From: Oxalobacteraceae bacterium
GTDB taxonomy: Bacteria; Pseudomonadota; Gammaproteobacteria; Burkholderiales; Burkholderiaceae_D
Assembly: GCA_027485795.1 (NCBI GenBank)
Contig: JAIXQK010000105.1
Coordinates: 1 to 64,000 of the forward strand
DNA length: 64,000 bases
Reading direction: 5' to 3'
In this document: positions 36,325 through 45,387 of the stretch, in pieces
How the letters are laid out: every line of letters starts with the position of its first letter
Numbering within the stretch: position 1 is the stretch's first letter
Position numbers and translations under genes: made by a program
Notes under the pieces: generated by a model
Seen by the model: the letters and a program-made list of their open reading frames with translations, nothing else
Database searches by the model: none
What the model was told of the DNA's origin: nothing

Positions 36325-38427
36325 TCAAAGCTCGACCCTTGCAAGCGGTTGGATATTGACCTCCGGCGTTAACTCCTGATACGACAGTACCGGTAACTCA
36401 TACAAATCTTGCTCGATCATCTTGCGCAAATAGCGTCGTATATCCATGGAAGTCAGAAGCACGGGTTTTTGCATCGAGCGGCTCAGATCACCGACAGTTG
36501 CCTTGATACTGTCGAGCAGCTGTCGCGAGGTCCCTGGATCGAGCGCCAAATAGGATCCACCGGACGTCTGGCGAACCGCTCCTCGAACCGTATCTTCAAC
36601 CGAGGGCGCGAGCAGATAGGCTGGCAGAAGATTATTGCCGGCTGAGTATCTGAAACTGATATGCCTTTTCAGGGCAACGCGTACATACTCGGTCAGCATC
36701 ACGGAATCCTTCTCCTTTTGTCCCCATTCGATTAACGCCTCCATCACCGCCCGCAAGTTACGCACTGATACACCCTCGCCAACCAGTCGTTGCAGTATTT
36801 CGGCAATTTTATGTATCGGCATGACGCGTTGGACTTCTTTGGCCAACTCGGGAAGTCGATTTTCCATATCGGTAAGTATGGTACGCGTCTCTTGAATGCC
36901 GATGAATTCCGCTGCGTGTTTCTTGAGTACTAAAGCAATGTGGTAAGAAAGCAGCGAGTTGGGCTCTAGAAAAGGAACGCCGGCATTAATAAGTAGTTGC
37001 TTCAACTCAACCCCGGCCCACAATGTCGATAGCCCCGGCAGAAAGGGGTCGCCCGTCTCAAAAGGAATGGCGAGTGATCTCAGATTCTCTGGTGCCTCTT
37101 TCACAAATAAATGGCGAGGACGCAATCTGCCTTGCGATACTGGAATCTCAGAAACCATAATGACGTAGGTTTCTTCGCTCATACTCTGGTTGAAACGCAG
37201 CGCGATACCCGGAAAAACTAGCCCCAAGTCCTCAAACAAGGCGCGCCGTACTTTGGCGAGTTCTTCGTTCAGGAACTCAGTCGAAAAAGCCTTTTCAAGC
37301 CCCGGATGCAGGTCGACCAATAAAGGGACGGCAGGGGAGAATCCATCGGCATCAGAGGCTTTTTGGCCTTCTTCCTTATCACCAGAGGCAATAGCCGGGA
37401 TACTGCTGACTTTACCGGTCTTGGGATCAATTACCGTGCGCTCGCCTTTGAAGAAGACGTAGCCGACGATGCCGACCACTACAGCCAGCACCAGAAAGGT
37501 CGCCGTCGGCATGCCGGGTATCGCAGCAAAACCCAGCATCACGACTGAGCCAATCAGAAAAGCTTTGGGCTGAGCCAAAAGCTGTGCCCCAATATCACTA
37601 CCCACATTAGATGGGCCGCCATCAGCGCCAGTCACCCGCGTGACAATCATGCCGGCACAGATAGAGACAAACAGCGCAGGAATCTGCGCGATCAAACCAT
37701 CGCCAATCGTGAGGATAGAATAAATTCTGATCGAATCTGAGGCGGTCAAGCCCTTCATCAATACGCCAATCAGAACCCCGCCCAAAAGATTGACTGCAAC
37801 GATAATCAAGCCGGCGATCGCATCGCCCTTGACGAATTTCATCGCGCCATCCATCGCGCCGTACAGCTGACTCTCCTTTGACACGATGTCGCGTCGACGT
37901 CGTGCTTCATTCATATCGATAGTGCCGGCACGAAGGTCGCCATCGATAGACATCTGCTTACCCGGCATCGCATCAAGCGAAAAACGCGCTGCGACCTCTG
38001 CAACACGCTCAGACCCCTTGGTGATCACGACAAACTGAACGATCGTCAGGATAAGAAAAACCACCAGACCCACCACAAGATTACCGCCCACTACAAAGTT
38101 ACCAAAGGTATAAATAATATGACCAGCATCGCCATTCAACAGAATCAGTCGTGTGGTTGCAATACCAATGGCCAACCTGAATAAGGTGGTGACCAACAAA
38201 ACCGATGGGAAGGATGAGAATGCAAGCGGCGTAGGAAGATACATCGCCACCATCAGCAGAATCGCTGACAGACACATATTCGTGGCGATCAGCGCATCAA
38301 TCAGCCAGGTAGGTAGCGGCAAGATCATCATAAAAATAATGCAGACGATCAAAGTTGCCAGCACCAGGTCGTTACGCTTAACGACCTTTTGCAAAAAGGA
38401 TTGAATATGCGCTGTGATTGCGTCCAT
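36325..38427 (-). CDS. sctV: T3SS export gate protein SctV
   Basis: FHIPEP-family (FlhA/LcrD/InvA) export gate, 700 aa. About seven or eight N-terminal membrane segments (residues 15-330) include the conserved loop EARRRRDIVSKESQLYGAMDGAMKFVKGDA; the cytoplasmic domain (about 360-700) forms the nonameric ring that receives chaperone-effector complexes. The ATG at 38427 overlaps the sctY stop (TGATGG); a GTG one codon earlier is possible. Ends close to the STAS gene on the opposite strand. Confidence 0.97.
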   Translation of the reverse strand: MDAITAHIQSFLQKVVKRNDLVLATLIVCIIFMMILPLPTWLIDALIATNMCLSAILLMVAMYLPTPLAFSSFPSVLLVTTLFRLAIGIATTRLILLNGDAGHIIYTFGNFVVGGNLVVGLVVFLILTIVQFVVITKGSERVAEVAARFSLDAMPGKQMSIDGDLRAGTIDMNEARRRRDIVSKESQLYGAMDGAMKFVKGDAIAGLIIVAVNLLGGVLIGVLMKGLTASDSIRIYSILTIGDGLIAQIPALFVSICAGMIVTRVTGADGGPSNVGSDIGAQLLAQPKAFLIGSVVMLGFAAIPGMPTATFLVLAVVVGIVGYVFFKGERTVIDPKTGKVSSIPAIASGDKEEGQKASDADGFSPAVPLLVDLHPGLEKAFSTEFLNEELAKVRRALFEDLGLVFPGIALRFNQSMSEETYVIMVSEIPVSQGRLRPRHLFVKEAPENLRSLAIPFETGDPFLPGLSTLWAGVELKQLLINAGVPFLEPNSLLSYHIALVLKKHAAEFIGIQETRTILTDMENRLPELAKEVQRVMPIHKIAEILQRLVGEGVSVRNLRAVMEALIEWGQKEKDSVMLTEYVRVALKRHISFRYSAGNNLLPAYLLAPSVEDTVRGAVRQTSGGSYLALDPGTSRQLLDSIKATVGDLSRSMQKPVLLTSMDIRRYLRKMIEQDLYELPVLSYQELTPEVNIQPLARVEL

Positions 38428-38840
38428 CACGTCGTCACCTGGCGGTCAAATTCGCGGCGAAGCCTGATAAAAAGGCGGGTGGAACGCGCTGCCTCGGACG
38501 TGCGTCCAAGACCAGACAGCGCCTGACTCTGTAGCCAGTAAAAACAAGGATCACGTAGAAGGCTAGCGGGGTCGGCCGCGTCTTCAGGTTCGATCTGGAT
38601 CGATTCCAACACGGCGTATGCGGCTTGAGGATCGCCGAAGCGCAGCCAGGCAAGTGCAAGCGACAGCGCGATCTTATGATCAGCCGGTGCAAGAACGCGA
38701 AGCGCATCAAACAGCGTCACTGCTTCCGCAGATTTCCCATGCTGCAGAAGCAAAAACCCAATCACTTTTAGAACGTCTACGTCAGCAGTCACTGGCGGCG
38801 TGGCGAGATGAGTCTCGCTGAAAACGACTGAATGGGGCAT
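38427..38840 (-). CDS. sctY: T3SS TPR chaperone SctY (YscY-like)
   Basis: A 137-aa TPR-type helical protein from the ATG at 38840, preceded by AAGGGTGAT; an in-frame start further upstream at 38894 is unlikely. TPR-like pairs such as VIGFLLLQHGKSAEAVTLFDAL and LALAWLRFGDPQAAYAVLES are visible. In Ysc-family systems YscY binds YscX and the pair contacts SctV. The gene lies directly between sctX and sctV with overlapping or abutting ends, as in yscX-yscY-lcrD. Confidence 0.85.
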   Translation of the reverse strand: MPHSVVFSETHLATPPVTADVDVLKVIGFLLLQHGKSAEAVTLFDALRVLAPADHKIALSLALAWLRFGDPQAAYAVLESIQIEPEDAADPASLLRDPCFYWLQSQALSGLGRTSEAARSTRLFIRLRREFDRQVTT

Positions 38841-38841
38841 A

Positions 38842-39258
38842 TCACCCTTGTAAGAGTGCTGAGGAATACATCTGAGCAAGTCGGGAAAGGGCATCCCTCT
38901 GAGTTAGCAGATTGGCTAATCTGCCAAATTTCCGAGCATCAGGATGTCGTCGCAGTGCAAGCACCTGAAGCTCATCTTGCCATGCGGAAAGTGCGTCACG
39001 AAATTGGCTAGGTGAAAAAATGATTGGATTAACAGCAGACGGGCGCAGTTGCTCAATGACATAGTCGGCGATCGAGGAGAGCGGGAAAAGCAAATCTAGC
39101 TGCAGCCGGTCTGGCGAGTCAGCTGAAACCAGAGAAAACTGGTTGGGCAGTAGTGCCTCTCTGTTGGAGAGATGGGATATTCCAACAAGACCCTCAAAAA
39201 CATTCGACTCATCACCAAGCTCTTTCGAAGCAAGCCGAGTGATCGCAATCTTATCCAT
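38842..39258 (-). CDS. sctX: T3SS early-secreted protein SctX (YscX-like)
   Basis: A 138-aa protein with no membrane segment. The C-terminal half (FRDALSAWQDELQVLALRRH, then LANLLTQRDALSRLAQMYSSALL) matches by pattern the C terminus of YscX, including the LYP/LFP motif at about residue 58. YscX is an export substrate needed for secretion of early substrates. It is the first gene of the sctX-sctY-sctV operon; a GGAAC-N16-CAAC box lies 43-67 bp upstream. Confidence 0.8.
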   Translation of the reverse strand: MDKIAITRLASKELGDESNVFEGLVGISHLSNREALLPNQFSLVSADSPDRLQLDLLFPLSSIADYVIEQLRPSAVNPIIFSPSQFRDALSAWQDELQVLALRRHPDARKFGRLANLLTQRDALSRLAQMYSSALLQG

Positions 39259-39295
39259 CAGAAATAATCCCGAAATAGTTGATCGCTAGGAATCC

Positions 39296-39325
39296 AATCA
39301 GTTGCGAACGGCAGACAAATGTTCC
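39296..39325 (-). promoter_or_regulatory. Putative ECF-type promoter of sctX-sctY-sctV
   Basis: On the minus strand GGAAC (39325-39321), 16 bases, CAACTGATT (39304-39296), about 40 bp before the sctX start. It is arranged back to back with the box for the filament operon (39348-39377). Confidence 0.6.
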
Positions 39326-39347
39326 AAATAACCGACAAATCAGAGCT

Positions 39348-39377
39348 GGAACTGATGAAACAGCAAGGTTACATAGC
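39348..39377 (+). promoter_or_regulatory. Putative ECF-type promoter of the filament/translocator operon
   Basis: GGAAC (39348-39352), 16 bases, TTACATAGC (39369-39377), about 69 bp before the start at 39446. The downstream half is identical to that of the box upstream of sctO (55172-55180), although the spacers differ. It would drive filament, chaperone and translocator genes through sctL. Confidence 0.7.
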
Positions 39378-39445
39378 GCATGACGGCAAGAAACCATGAG
39401 CTGCTTTCCGGATAAGCATGCCGTAAAAAAGTGAGGAAGTTTTCT

Positions 39446-40048
39446 ATGATGAATCAGATCGACCTTGAGGCATTACGAAATAACTACGACTCAAGAAAAG
39501 GGCCACAATCAGTAGACGAGTGGCTATATCTCGGGGGGAATTCAACCAATGTATTGAATAACCTTGCTATCGCAAATGCGAGATTGGCTAATGCGATAGC
39601 GAAGTCTATAAACAATCAAAGAAACCTGGTCGAAGAAGTGGCGAACATCCTTGAGGTAGTCGCTAACTTAAAAACAGATATAGACGCCTTCAAGCCAGCA
39701 AATCCTGATTTTGGCCAAACTTCCAAATTAGGAAAAACGATCGAGGAGGCACGATCCCTCGTTCAGCGTTTAAAGGCTCAAGTCGAATTACCCCAAGCCC
39801 AAAAAGAAAAAATAGAGACAAGCTTGAATAAAAACGAAATACCTGAACTCGACAATAAGGACTACAACATTTTAAGCACGGTTTTGATGACCAGAACTGA
39901 GACGCTTACAACCATATCCCATCAGGAATCATTACGTTTACAAACCTTGACCACTCGTTATACACAGGGCAACGACCAAGCGGGTACCGTGCAACAGAAA
40001 GATGCTCAAAGCAAAGACAGGGCAAGTGCAAATCTACGCGGCGCATAA
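39446..40048 (+). CDS. Putative T3SS tip/filament protein (Bsp22-like position)
   Basis: A 200-aa hydrophilic, helical, Asn/Gln-rich protein without membrane segments. ATG at 39446 follows GAGGAAG at good spacing; an upstream GTG at 39431 is not favoured. Coiled-coil potential is high at about 40-70 and 85-120. In Bordetella the equivalent place, just before the LcrH-type chaperone and translocators, is held by Bsp22, a secreted filament protein of similar size. I cannot confirm homology by eye; the role is inferred from position, size and composition. Start of the translocator operon with a GGAAC box. Confidence 0.6.
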   Translation: MMNQIDLEALRNNYDSRKGPQSVDEWLYLGGNSTNVLNNLAIANARLANAIAKSINNQRNLVEEVANILEVVANLKTDIDAFKPANPDFGQTSKLGKTIEEARSLVQRLKAQVELPQAQKEKIETSLNKNEIPELDNKDYNILSTVLMTRTETLTTISHQESLRLQTLTTRYTQGNDQAGTVQQKDAQSKDRASANLRGA

Positions 40049-40059
40049 GGAATAAGCCA

Positions 40060-40530
40060 ATGCTTGATACTTTCAAATCCGAACAAGTCAGAAAAATATC
40101 GAAAGATCTATTGGAAAAGCTCGTAGGTCAGCCGGCGGATTTGGAAGCTATGGTGGATGTTGTAAGCGGAATTGAAAGTGGCAAGATTATCGGCCAAGGA
40201 TTTTCGTTGACTGAGTCTGAATTAGATGGCGTGATGGGATTGGCATCTATGCATTACCAGTCAGGTCGATATGAGGATGCGGCACGGTTGTATTCATTTG
40301 TGGCCTTGATGAATCACCTTGACATTCGGGCTTTCAAAGGGGCTGCTATGTGTCTACAGAAGCTAGGTTTTCATGCGGAAGCACTGCAATGTCTCGGCGT
40401 TGCACTCCTGCAAGCGCCTGATAACCAAGAATTAGCCCAAATGGCATCTGAAAGTTTCGTACTCACTGGGGATACCGAGAAAGCACAAGACATTATCGAA
40501 CGCTTAAAAACAGCAGGTGGTTACCAATGA
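40060..40530 (+). CDS. Translocator chaperone, SycD/LcrH family
   Basis: A 156-aa class II T3S chaperone with three TPR repeats (YQSGRYEDAARLYSFVALMN, GAAMCLQKLGFHAEALQCLG and the final EKAQDIIERLK). Such chaperones hold the hydrophobic translocators in the cytoplasm. It overlaps the start of the first translocator gene (ATGA), and corresponds to BcrH1/LcrH/SycD by position. Confidence 0.9.
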   Translation: MLDTFKSEQVRKISKDLLEKLVGQPADLEAMVDVVSGIESGKIIGQGFSLTESELDGVMGLASMHYQSGRYEDAARLYSFVALMNHLDIRAFKGAAMCLQKLGFHAEALQCLGVALLQAPDNQELAQMASESFVLTGDTEKAQDIIERLKTAGGYQ

Positions 40531-41753
40531 ATGAAATCAAAGGAGCTCCGGCAGGGGCAGGGCAGCCTGTTCCCGCCGTTGTAACGCCAGATGCTCTACA
40601 GCGACCAAATCCGGCGGGCGCGCAACCATCTCCACCGCTGGACCAAGGCGTTCAGGTTTTGAAATATTCTCAGGATGGAGATCGACTATTTGGCCAGCCA
40701 CCCTATCGCCTACCCCCAGGGGACCGATTGATAACGATGGATCCGGCGGTTCTGATTGCGATGGTTAATGATGTTTTCAGCAAGCTGGATGAAAAGCAGC
40801 TTGCTGCATTCTCCAGTCAATTAGAAAAAGCACAACCGAAATATCAACAAATTCTAGACAGCCGAATTCAGACGATTGAGAAACAATTTCAAAAGCAAAA
40901 AGAAGCCAAGGAAACCGAGCGGAAAAATCAGATCGCGGCAGACGTTCAGTTAGGCCTTGGGGTTGCGATGACAGTTTTCGGCATTATCGCAAGTATTCTC
41001 TCTGCGGGTGCATTAAGCGGGCTCATGGTTGCCGGCCTCGCAGTTGGTGCAGCAATGACTACGGTTGATGTGGTTAACCGTGGCTTGAAAGCCGGCGAGG
41101 TTAAATACAATGATCCGCTCGATAAAACAGGAGCGAAAAAAAACCAACTCGATATCTCTATCGGGGGCTTGGTTAAGATGGCGGTAGAGGCCTCGGCTGC
41201 AAACAACACATTTGACTACCCTCCCGAAATAGTCAAAGGTGGTAAGGCGGCGATGGACAAATACCGAAATGAAGTCATTATGGGTGTGACTATCTTCCTC
41301 AGCATTGCAATCGCCGCCGGGAGTGTTGCCATGGGTGCAGGTGGAATCGCGCAGCTTAAAAATGCCGCAAAGGCAGGTAAAGATGTAGCAGGGGCAGTGA
41401 AGGATACAGCCAGTAATGCTTCAAAATTTGCACAATTCGCTGAAGCGAATGCGTCAAGAATTCAATTAATTTCTCAAGTTGCGGATGTCGGGGGTGACGT
41501 AATCAATGCATCTGCCTCGATCTATCAAGGCGCAAACACTGTTGTCATGGCTGATACGACATTTGATATGAAAATGGCTGAGGCGCAGGTGAATCGACTT
41601 GATGCCTATGCGGATGCAGAGGCAGCTAATATACAAAGAATAAGAGAAGCCATGCGTAATTCCTCCAGCAGCGTAAATCAGACAAAGCAGATGTTAGCAG
41701 ATACTACATCAATGCTGAACAAAGCAAATTCAAATTTAATCAATATGTCCTGA
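40527..41753 (+). CDS. sctE: T3SS major translocator SctE (YopB/BopB-like)
   Basis: A 408-aa pore-forming translocator. Two hydrophobic helical segments (about 140-178, LGLGVAMTVFGIIASILSAG, and 249-275, VTIFLSIAIAAGSVAM) are the hallmark of YopB/IpaB/SctE proteins; the N-terminal region (1-70) is Pro/Gln-rich and disordered, and the C terminus is a long amphipathic helix. It would insert with SctB in the host membrane. The gene order (SctE before SctB) is the reverse of bopD-bopB as I recall it for Bordetella and like yopB-yopD. Confidence 0.85.
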   Translation: MNEIKGAPAGAGQPVPAVVTPDALQRPNPAGAQPSPPLDQGVQVLKYSQDGDRLFGQPPYRLPPGDRLITMDPAVLIAMVNDVFSKLDEKQLAAFSSQLEKAQPKYQQILDSRIQTIEKQFQKQKEAKETERKNQIAADVQLGLGVAMTVFGIIASILSAGALSGLMVAGLAVGAAMTTVDVVNRGLKAGEVKYNDPLDKTGAKKNQLDISIGGLVKMAVEASAANNTFDYPPEIVKGGKAAMDKYRNEVIMGVTIFLSIAIAAGSVAMGAGGIAQLKNAAKAGKDVAGAVKDTASNASKFAQFAEANASRIQLISQVADVGGDVINASASIYQGANTVVMADTTFDMKMAEAQVNRLDAYADAEAANIQRIREAMRNSSSSVNQTKQMLADTTSMLNKANSNLINMS

Positions 41754-41777
41754 ATCAGAGTCATTAGGAGTTAGCAA

Positions 41778-42992
41778 ATGAAACTAGAGCAAGTTTCCAC
41801 CGACCTTAGTTCGCGTCTTGTTGATATCGCGCAAGTTGCGCATGATTCATCGCTTTCAACAGCAGAGCGTAGTGAAAAATTAAATCAGATGAAAGGAGTG
41901 ACACTAGAAAAAATAGCGTCTGAGTCCGGAGAGGTAAGCATTCTTGCGCAATCAATTTTAGACAACATTCGGCATATTGTCGAAAACGAAGATTGGGCAA
42001 AATTACCGCCACCAGTGAACTTATCATCGAACCTAGCTGCTGCAGCTTCGGTTACATCTGAGCTCAATACGCTTGCGACAAAAGTACTGCCGGATATTCA
42101 AGCCATGCAGCGCGTTTACGTAGAAACCATGCTTAAGCTGTTGCAGACCGTTTCTAATTCCGAAGTACTTTCAATGAATCATCAGTGGGTGGCAGCAGAA
42201 ACTCAATTCGCGAAGTCGAAACTCGCTGCAGAGCAGGAGAAGACTAGCGGTATTGTTTCTGGAGCGGTTGGAATTGCTACTGCTACGGCTTCGATTGCGG
42301 CAAAAGTCGTTGTGACTGGATTAACAAAGAAGAAATTTGATCGTAACTCACCGAGTTCTGAAGAGAATGCGGAATTGAAAAGAACCAAAGATCTGCATCT
42401 TGAAACGGGGACGGAGCTGAAGAAAGAAAAGGCTAACCTCGACAAACTTAAGCTTGAACTCGCCGAGAATGAAAAACAGATTCGCAATCTCAAAGATCAG
42501 CAACAAAACAATAATCTAAGTCAATCCGCTTCAAAAAAATTAGCTGAAGAAATTTCTGTTCGCGAAGCTGTCGCTAAGGATAGTAGGTCAAAGATTGCAA
42601 TTGCCGAAAATAAATTAATAAATATAAAAGCAGATCATGAGCTTGCATCAGCCGGCTTATCGGCGATTAATTCAAGTATGGATTTTAAGGCTGGATCCGC
42701 AAACAGATACGCCCAAGAAATGAGGGCTTATAACGATATAACGGATCAAGGAGCGAACTTAGTACAGAACGCTACAAAGGTGGGCACAAGCTTCGTCGAC
42801 GCTTCTGCAAAAGAACACAGGATTGAATCAGAAAAAGCATCGTTCATGACTAACTTTGCTAATTCGGTTCAGCAAACCGCCCAGAAAGAGAAAAGAGACC
42901 TTTTAGATGGTATTAATTCGTCGGGCTCAATGCTGACAGCGGTTATTCAAGGTAATGATAGTTCACATACTCATATCATTAGATCGGCATGA
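41778..42992 (+). CDS. sctB: T3SS minor translocator SctB (YopD/BopD-like)
   Basis: A 404-aa protein with one hydrophobic segment (about 155-180, GIVSGAVGIATATASIAAKV), as in YopD/SctB, followed by a long coiled-coil region (about 200-290, K/E/L-rich) and an amphipathic C terminus. The C-terminal half is AT-rich. It has AGGAG nine bases before the ATG. Its last codons overlap the next chaperone gene (ATGA). The coiled coil is longer than I would expect for YopD, so part of it may be lineage-specific. Confidence 0.78.
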   Translation: MKLEQVSTDLSSRLVDIAQVAHDSSLSTAERSEKLNQMKGVTLEKIASESGEVSILAQSILDNIRHIVENEDWAKLPPPVNLSSNLAAAASVTSELNTLATKVLPDIQAMQRVYVETMLKLLQTVSNSEVLSMNHQWVAAETQFAKSKLAAEQEKTSGIVSGAVGIATATASIAAKVVVTGLTKKKFDRNSPSSEENAELKRTKDLHLETGTELKKEKANLDKLKLELAENEKQIRNLKDQQQNNNLSQSASKKLAEEISVREAVAKDSRSKIAIAENKLINIKADHELASAGLSAINSSMDFKAGSANRYAQEMRAYNDITDQGANLVQNATKVGTSFVDASAKEHRIESEKASFMTNFANSVQQTAQKEKRDLLDGINSSGSMLTAVIQGNDSSHTHIIRSA

Positions 42993-43501
42993 AAAGTTCT
43001 GCTCCAAGTCAATTACCCGACATAAATTCAGAATTCGATATGGTGTTGTTTCGTGAGGTCATCCGCGATTTACATACGACATTTTCACAGTATGAATTTC
43101 ATAAAAGGCTGAGCGATGAACAAGCCGAGGTGGTGTATTTTGTAGGTCATACCTTGTTTACCCAGGGAAAATTTGAAAAAGCTTTGAATGTCTTTAAGCT
43201 CATTCTGCTGTATCGACCTTTTGACCCCAGGAACTTAGAGGCTTACGCAACCACCTTAAAACGGCTTGGGCGATTTGAGGAGGCGATACCGGTATATGTT
43301 TCTGCGCTTATCTTTGGGGAGCTTTCTAGTCCGTCACCGTCGATTCATATTGCAGAATGTTTAGCAGCGCTAGGACGTTCGGATGAGTCCGAGAAGATGC
43401 TACGTCCGATACTGGATTTGACTGAGTTGAATTCTGCATATGCTGGCGTTCGTACCAGAGCTGAGAATTTGCTCTCCGTTCTCAAGGCGAGCGCTCGATG
43501 A
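42989..43501 (+). CDS. TPR translocator chaperone, SycD-like (BcrH2 position)
   Basis: A second class II-type chaperone, 170 aa, with tandem TPR units: VYFVGHTLFTQGKFEKALNVF, LEAYATTLKRLGRFEEAIPVY and IAECLAALGRSDESEKML. It follows both translocator genes with overlapping ends, the place held by bcrH2 in Bordetella. Two SycD-like chaperones in one locus suggest one for each translocator or a filament/translocator split. Confidence 0.85.
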   Translation: MKSSAPSQLPDINSEFDMVLFREVIRDLHTTFSQYEFHKRLSDEQAEVVYFVGHTLFTQGKFEKALNVFKLILLYRPFDPRNLEAYATTLKRLGRFEEAIPVYVSALIFGELSSPSPSIHIAECLAALGRSDESEKMLRPILDLTELNSAYAGVRTRAENLLSVLKASAR

Positions 43502-43995
43502 AAGCAACGCTACCAACTGCAACGGCAGAACAGCATGCCGATTTTGATGGTGCTTCGCGCGAGCTAGTTTCAGCCAACGAGCTAAGACTACTGTCTGCTA
43601 TTGGCTTCTTCGCGGCCAAGTCGGGTTGCTTGGCGGTTGCGATCAGGATTTTCGAGTCACTGCGTACTTTGCGTCCCGGCGCAACCTTCCCGTTTATTGG
43701 TCTTGCAGTTGCCTACTTGGCAGTCGGCATGGATTCAGAGGCAGTTCATGTGCTTCGGGATAGGGGAGTGCGCGAGTGTGAAGACGACAACGAGCTTCGC
43801 CTTTGGCTTGCGCTTGCCTATCACCAGTCTGGAAATCACACACAAGCCATCGCCGAGTTACAAGCCTTGCTTAAGCGTGAGCCGGCAGAGGCTTCACATC
43901 CATTGGCTGAGCGTCTTTCCATACTACTCGGATCAAGGTCGATGAAATTAGATTGGCCAAGTCCAGCTCCGATTTCCGAAGTGCCCGAGGCATAA
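43498..43995 (+). CDS. TPR T3SS chaperone, HrpB1/Bcr4-like
   Basis: A 165-aa protein of the HrpB1/HrpK-YscG type: LRLLSAIGFFAAKSGCLAVAIRIFESLR, then LAVAYLAVGMDSEAVHVLRD and LWLALAYHQSGNHTQAIAELQALL form two to three TPR-like helical hairpins. It ends before sctI by 48 bp; in Bordetella the protein in this place, Bcr4, is reported to be a chaperone of the inner-rod protein. The exact partner here is inference. Confidence 0.78.
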   Translation: MKATLPTATAEQHADFDGASRELVSANELRLLSAIGFFAAKSGCLAVAIRIFESLRTLRPGATFPFIGLAVAYLAVGMDSEAVHVLRDRGVRECEDDNELRLWLALAYHQSGNHTQAIAELQALLKREPAEASHPLAERLSILLGSRSMKLDWPSPAPISEVPEA

Positions 43996-44043
43996 GTCGA
44001 TGCCGCTCGTAAGAGGCAGATCTGCGCATAGTGGGAGTGCACG

Positions 44044-44499
44044 ATGAATGAAGTTTTTGGTGCTTCACCAGGTATCGCAACTTATTTGGAACCCGCGCCC
44101 AGTTTGGGCGATGATGTCAACGTCACGCTCCCGGCGGCGACCTCAGGCGATCAGGTATCTGGCCTTCGGTTATTGGATATGCTGAACTTAGAGCGTATTG
44201 AGCCCAATACACCGATACCCGCGACCCATGGGTCATCAACTGCAGTGGGAAATGAAGGTTCTACGACGAAAACGCTGGGTGATGCCATTCTTGCGCGTAT
44301 TGATGCCGTCGGCGCTAACTACAAGCAAAACGTTAACCGTGCCTATGCCGCACTTGAAAAATCCCCACGCGAGAATACGGTCGAAGATCTACTGAAAATG
44401 CAGTTAGATCTTGCGGTTGTTTCATTAGAGGTTGAGGTGGTTGGAAAAGGGGTGCAGAAGGCAGTTCAGCACGTTGATACCCTTTCAAAACTGCAATAA
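44044..44499 (+). CDS. sctI: T3SS inner-rod protein SctI
   Basis: A 151-aa protein whose C-terminal 70 residues match the YscI/SctI family: a helix after ILARIDAVGANYKQNVNRAY, then LLKMQLDLAVVSLEVEVVGKGVQKAVQHVDTL, the conserved rod motif. The N-terminal half is low in helix and Thr/Pro-rich. It is directly followed by sctJ, as in other ysc/bsc loci. Confidence 0.88.
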   Translation: MNEVFGASPGIATYLEPAPSLGDDVNVTLPAATSGDQVSGLRLLDMLNLERIEPNTPIPATHGSSTAVGNEGSTTKTLGDAILARIDAVGANYKQNVNRAYAALEKSPRENTVEDLLKMQLDLAVVSLEVEVVGKGVQKAVQHVDTLSKLQ

Positions 44500-44508
44500 G
44501 CCGCCGAT

Positions 44509-45387
44509 ATGCATTGCTACTTTCGTATTTTTTCCTGCATGAGCATCGCGCTCATCCTGTTTGCATGCGGCGCAAAGGTTGAACTATTACATGATATATC
44601 CGAAGTTGAGGCCAATGAGGTCATGGCAGCATTACTCGAAGCAGGATTAAGCGCTGAAAAATATCCCGGAAAGGATGGCCTCGTAAGCCTTAGCATCGAG
44701 CAATCCCAGTTTTCCCGCGCCATTTCACTCTTGAATGCGGAAGGATTACCCCACGAAAAATACGTCAAGATGGGCGATGTTTTCCGTAAAGAGGGAATGA
44801 TCTCATCACCGCTTGAGGAGCGTGCTCGCTACTTGTGGGCCTTGTCTCAGGAGCTTTCTGCCACGGTTTCCCAGATTGATGGCGTAATCAAAGCCCGCGT
44901 TCATGTTGTGCTTCCTGAGCGTGGAAATGGCGCTGATCCGTCGCTACCGTCGTCGGCTGCCGTATTCATCAAGCACAAACCCGGATTCACCTACGATGAC
45001 GTCATCCCGCAGGTCAAACGGCTAATATCAAACAGTATTCCTGGCCTTAGCCAGGAAAAGGTGACGGTGGTCATGCTGCCCAGTGTGGTTCAGTCAGATC
45101 TAACGCATCAGGCGCCACACACCGATACAGTGAAATCACAAAAATCATCGGTGACAGCGATAAACCCTGCTGATAAATCACTTTCGGATAACTTCATTTG
45201 GGCTGCTTGCGCCAGCCTGTTAGCGCTACTGAGTGCTGTAGCTTTTCTCGTTTGGAAAAAGTGGTCGAAATCGCTTAAAGCGACAGTATCACCGGGCCCT
45301 GCTCAACGGTCTCACGCTAACGTACCCCCCGCTATGTCGGCGCCGGTTAATCAAAGTATGTCGACTGATGCAATGACCGATGATTGA
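44509..45387 (+). CDS. sctJ: T3SS inner-membrane ring lipoprotein SctJ
   Basis: A 292-aa lipoprotein of the YscJ/PrgK/FliF family. The signal peptide ends in the lipobox LFAC (Cys20). Two ring-building domains (about 22-80 and 110-190; RARYLWALSQELSATVSQIDGV and VHVVLPER visible) are followed by one C-terminal membrane segment (about 228-248) and a short cytoplasmic tail. Its stop overlaps the start of sctK. Confidence 0.95.
   Translation: MHCYFRIFSCMSIALILFACGAKVELLHDISEVEANEVMAALLEAGLSAEKYPGKDGLVSLSIEQSQFSRAISLLNAEGLPHEKYVKMGDVFRKEGMISSPLEERARYLWALSQELSATVSQIDGVIKARVHVVLPERGNGADPSLPSSAAVFIKHKPGFTYDDVIPQVKRLISNSIPGLSQEKVTVVMLPSVVQSDLTHQAPHTDTVKSQKSSVTAINPADKSLSDNFIWAACASLLALLSAVAFLVWKKWSKSLKATVSPGPAQRSHANVPPAMSAPVNQSMSTDAMTDD

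Noticed and set aside
36325..38427. Flagellar identity for sctV and the other export genes
   Set aside because: No flagellin, hook or motor genes accompany them; the needle, secretin, translocators and YscX/Y are specific to injectisomes.
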